Below, one piece after another: positions 63,088-64,000 of a stretch of DNA of 64,000 nucleotides (position 1 is the stretch's first letter; the number at the start of each line of letters is the position of its first letter). The stretch is from NCBI GenBank assembly GCA_031272985.1, contig JAISSU010000024.1:88285-152284 (forward strand), written 5' to 3'. Below the pieces are notes generated by a model. That model saw nothing but the letters and a program-made list of their open reading frames with translations, was not told the DNA's origin and did no database searches. Source of the stretch: Lachnospiraceae bacterium. GTDB taxonomy: Bacteria; Bacillota; Clostridia; Lachnospirales; Lachnospiraceae. A program made the translations under genes and the position numbers.

Positions 63088-63873
63088 TTATTCGTTCAAA
63101 TATTCTAAAATCTTATGGTGCGCAATTTCTCTGTCAACACCTATAAAAATATTATGTTCACTTTTTTCAAGGACGTAAGTTTCCTTAAGAGTAGGTATTT
63201 CGTATAAACATTCCTTTGTAATATCAGGATCCGCCACCATATCACCGTTAGAGTAAATGGCATAAACCGGCGCCGTAATCTCTCCTAAAACCGGCATAGC
63301 ACATTTTGCAAGCCGCAAGAGGCAGGCAATATTTCCGTATGACATCACATTATAGCATGGACGTCCCAAATCGTAACCATCGCCGCTTAACTCAGCGGGC
63401 ACAAATGTAAAGGTCTTCTGCTTTTCCGCTTCTAAATCAATCTGGTAGAATTGCTTCATGCGAAGAGCAAAGCCGGGCGAAGCAAGGATGACTTTACCGA
63501 GACGTGGATCATCCTTATACATTGATGCTAAAATACAAGCTAACAGGCCTCCCATTGAAAAACCAATGATATGAACCTTTTCATACGAGGAAATCAAAAC
63601 CTGAAAGGCACCAATGGCAGCGCCCTTCCAATCGCCTTCATTAACATTTTCCATGTCTTCTTGCTTAGTCCCGTGCCCCGGAAGACAAATCGCGGCGACA
63701 TCAAATTTCCCTTCAGAATTACATAGAGAATCAGCGAGAACCCTGAAAACTCCGGGCATCCCCTGAAAACCATGAATACATAAAACGACCTGTCTGCCGT
63801 CGCCTCTGACTAAAAAAGGCTCGGCAGCCTTTTTCCAAACAGCTTCCTTATCAATGAAATCCATGCCAACCAT
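63088..63873 (-). CDS. Alpha/beta hydrolase (carboxylesterase/lipase-like)
   Basis: 261 aa. VVLCIHGFQGMPGVFRVLADSL contains the HG oxyanion motif, VHIIGFSMGGLLACILAS the nucleophilic Ser (GFSMGG), APVYAIYSNGDMVADPD the likely Asp, and LEKSEHNIFIGVDRE the His. It resembles thermostable carboxylesterase Est30 and monoglyceride lipases. Start ATG 63873 or 63864 cannot be decided. No partner gene is obvious. Confidence 0.88.
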   Translation of the reverse strand: MVGMDFIDKEAVWKKAAEPFLVRGDGRQVVLCIHGFQGMPGVFRVLADSLCNSEGKFDVAAICLPGHGTKQEDMENVNEGDWKGAAIGAFQVLISSYEKVHIIGFSMGGLLACILASMYKDDPRLGKVILASPGFALRMKQFYQIDLEAEKQKTFTFVPAELSGDGYDLGRPCYNVMSYGNIACLLRLAKCAMPVLGEITAPVYAIYSNGDMVADPDITKECLYEIPTLKETYVLEKSEHNIFIGVDREIAHHKILEYLNE

Positions 63874-63928
63874 CCCTACCTAAAACGACAAAATAAATTT
63901 CAATAAAAAATATACAAAATCTATAGGA

Positions 63929-63957
63929 ATTATAAAACGATAATAAAATCTCGTCTA
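63929..63957 (-). promoter_or_regulatory. Candidate promoter of the hydrolase gene
   Basis: TAGACG (63952-63957), 17 bp, TATAAT (63929-63934) on the minus strand. The rest of 63874-64000 is A/T-rich with nothing else recognisable. Confidence 0.4.
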
Positions 63958-64000
63958 CGGGAAAAACAAAAAAACACAAATTTGTCAAAATTGAACAAAA

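Noticed and set aside
1..64000. tRNA genes, CRISPR arrays, prophage or complete insertion sequences
   Set aside because: No T-loop GGTTCRAATC patterns, regular spaced repeats, integrase or transposase genes were seen in a read-through by eye; short or divergent cases could be missed.

Overview
The window looks like chromosomal DNA of a low-to-mid GC anaerobic Firmicute, most likely a clostridial lineage (Lachnospiraceae- or Anaerovoracaceae-like). Pointers are a PolC-type DNA polymerase III, the rpsP-ffh and infC-rpmI-rplT operons, an L27 with a cleavable N-terminus next to the Prp protease, an anaerobic ribonucleotide reductase, and ferredoxin-dependent indolepyruvate oxidoreductase with aryl-CoA ligases. 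Most genes are on the minus strand. I see no tRNA, rRNA, CRISPR array, phage or complete insertion sequence.

Layout. 1-6300: ylxM-ffh-rpsP-khpA-rimM-trmD-rplS-lepB-rbgA-lepB (the last cut by the window edge), read leftwards from a promoter embedded in the terminator of the preceding gene. 6300-10600: thioesterase, YdcF-like protein, a divergent TruA-like protein, ansA and trpS. 10550-12900: accessory patch with a CPBP protease gene between two near-identical 38-bp repeats, luxS, and a broken TIR-domain gene. 12900-15770: metNIQ methionine importer behind a leader encoding a 20-residue Met/Cys-rich peptide and an intrinsic terminator. 15775-17050: infC-rpmI-rplT with an L20-type leader. 17100-23100: DegV, dUTPase, nrdDG and an alanine symporter. 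23277-30520: metA, an AI-2E-family membrane protein, a frameshifted small gene, rplU-prp-rpmA, a CBS protein, lysC and metY. 30660-31150: cold-shock gene with structured leader and trailer. 31167-37316: aromatic amino acid fermentation block (two ACT proteins, two phenylacetate-CoA ligases, iorAB). 37409-43530: polC, ispG and a small membrane protein. 43646-48246: gap-pgk-tpiA-gpmI. 49174-53336: iscR-iscS-iscU-mnmA-PHP phosphatase. 53562-57125: ridA, Fe-alcohol dehydrogenase and a NarL-type two-component system. 57373-61100: a divergent ABC-2 transporter operon plus a small HTH gene. 61162-63873: an MdoB/LTA-synthase-like sulfatase-fold enzyme and an alpha/beta hydrolase.

How it fits together. 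Methionine and sulfur metabolism recurs: metNIQ, metA, metY, lysC, luxS and iscRSU-mnmA are all within about 42 kb. No S-box or T-box was recognised upstream of any of them. The metNIQ leader instead looks like ribosome-mediated attenuation sensing Met and Cys, with Fur/PerR-like palindromes at its promoter. That leader is the most interesting item here. Next are the divergent TruA with Glu at the catalytic Asp position, the CPBP insertion that duplicated an overlapping divergent promoter, and the direct repeats inside the two-component operon.
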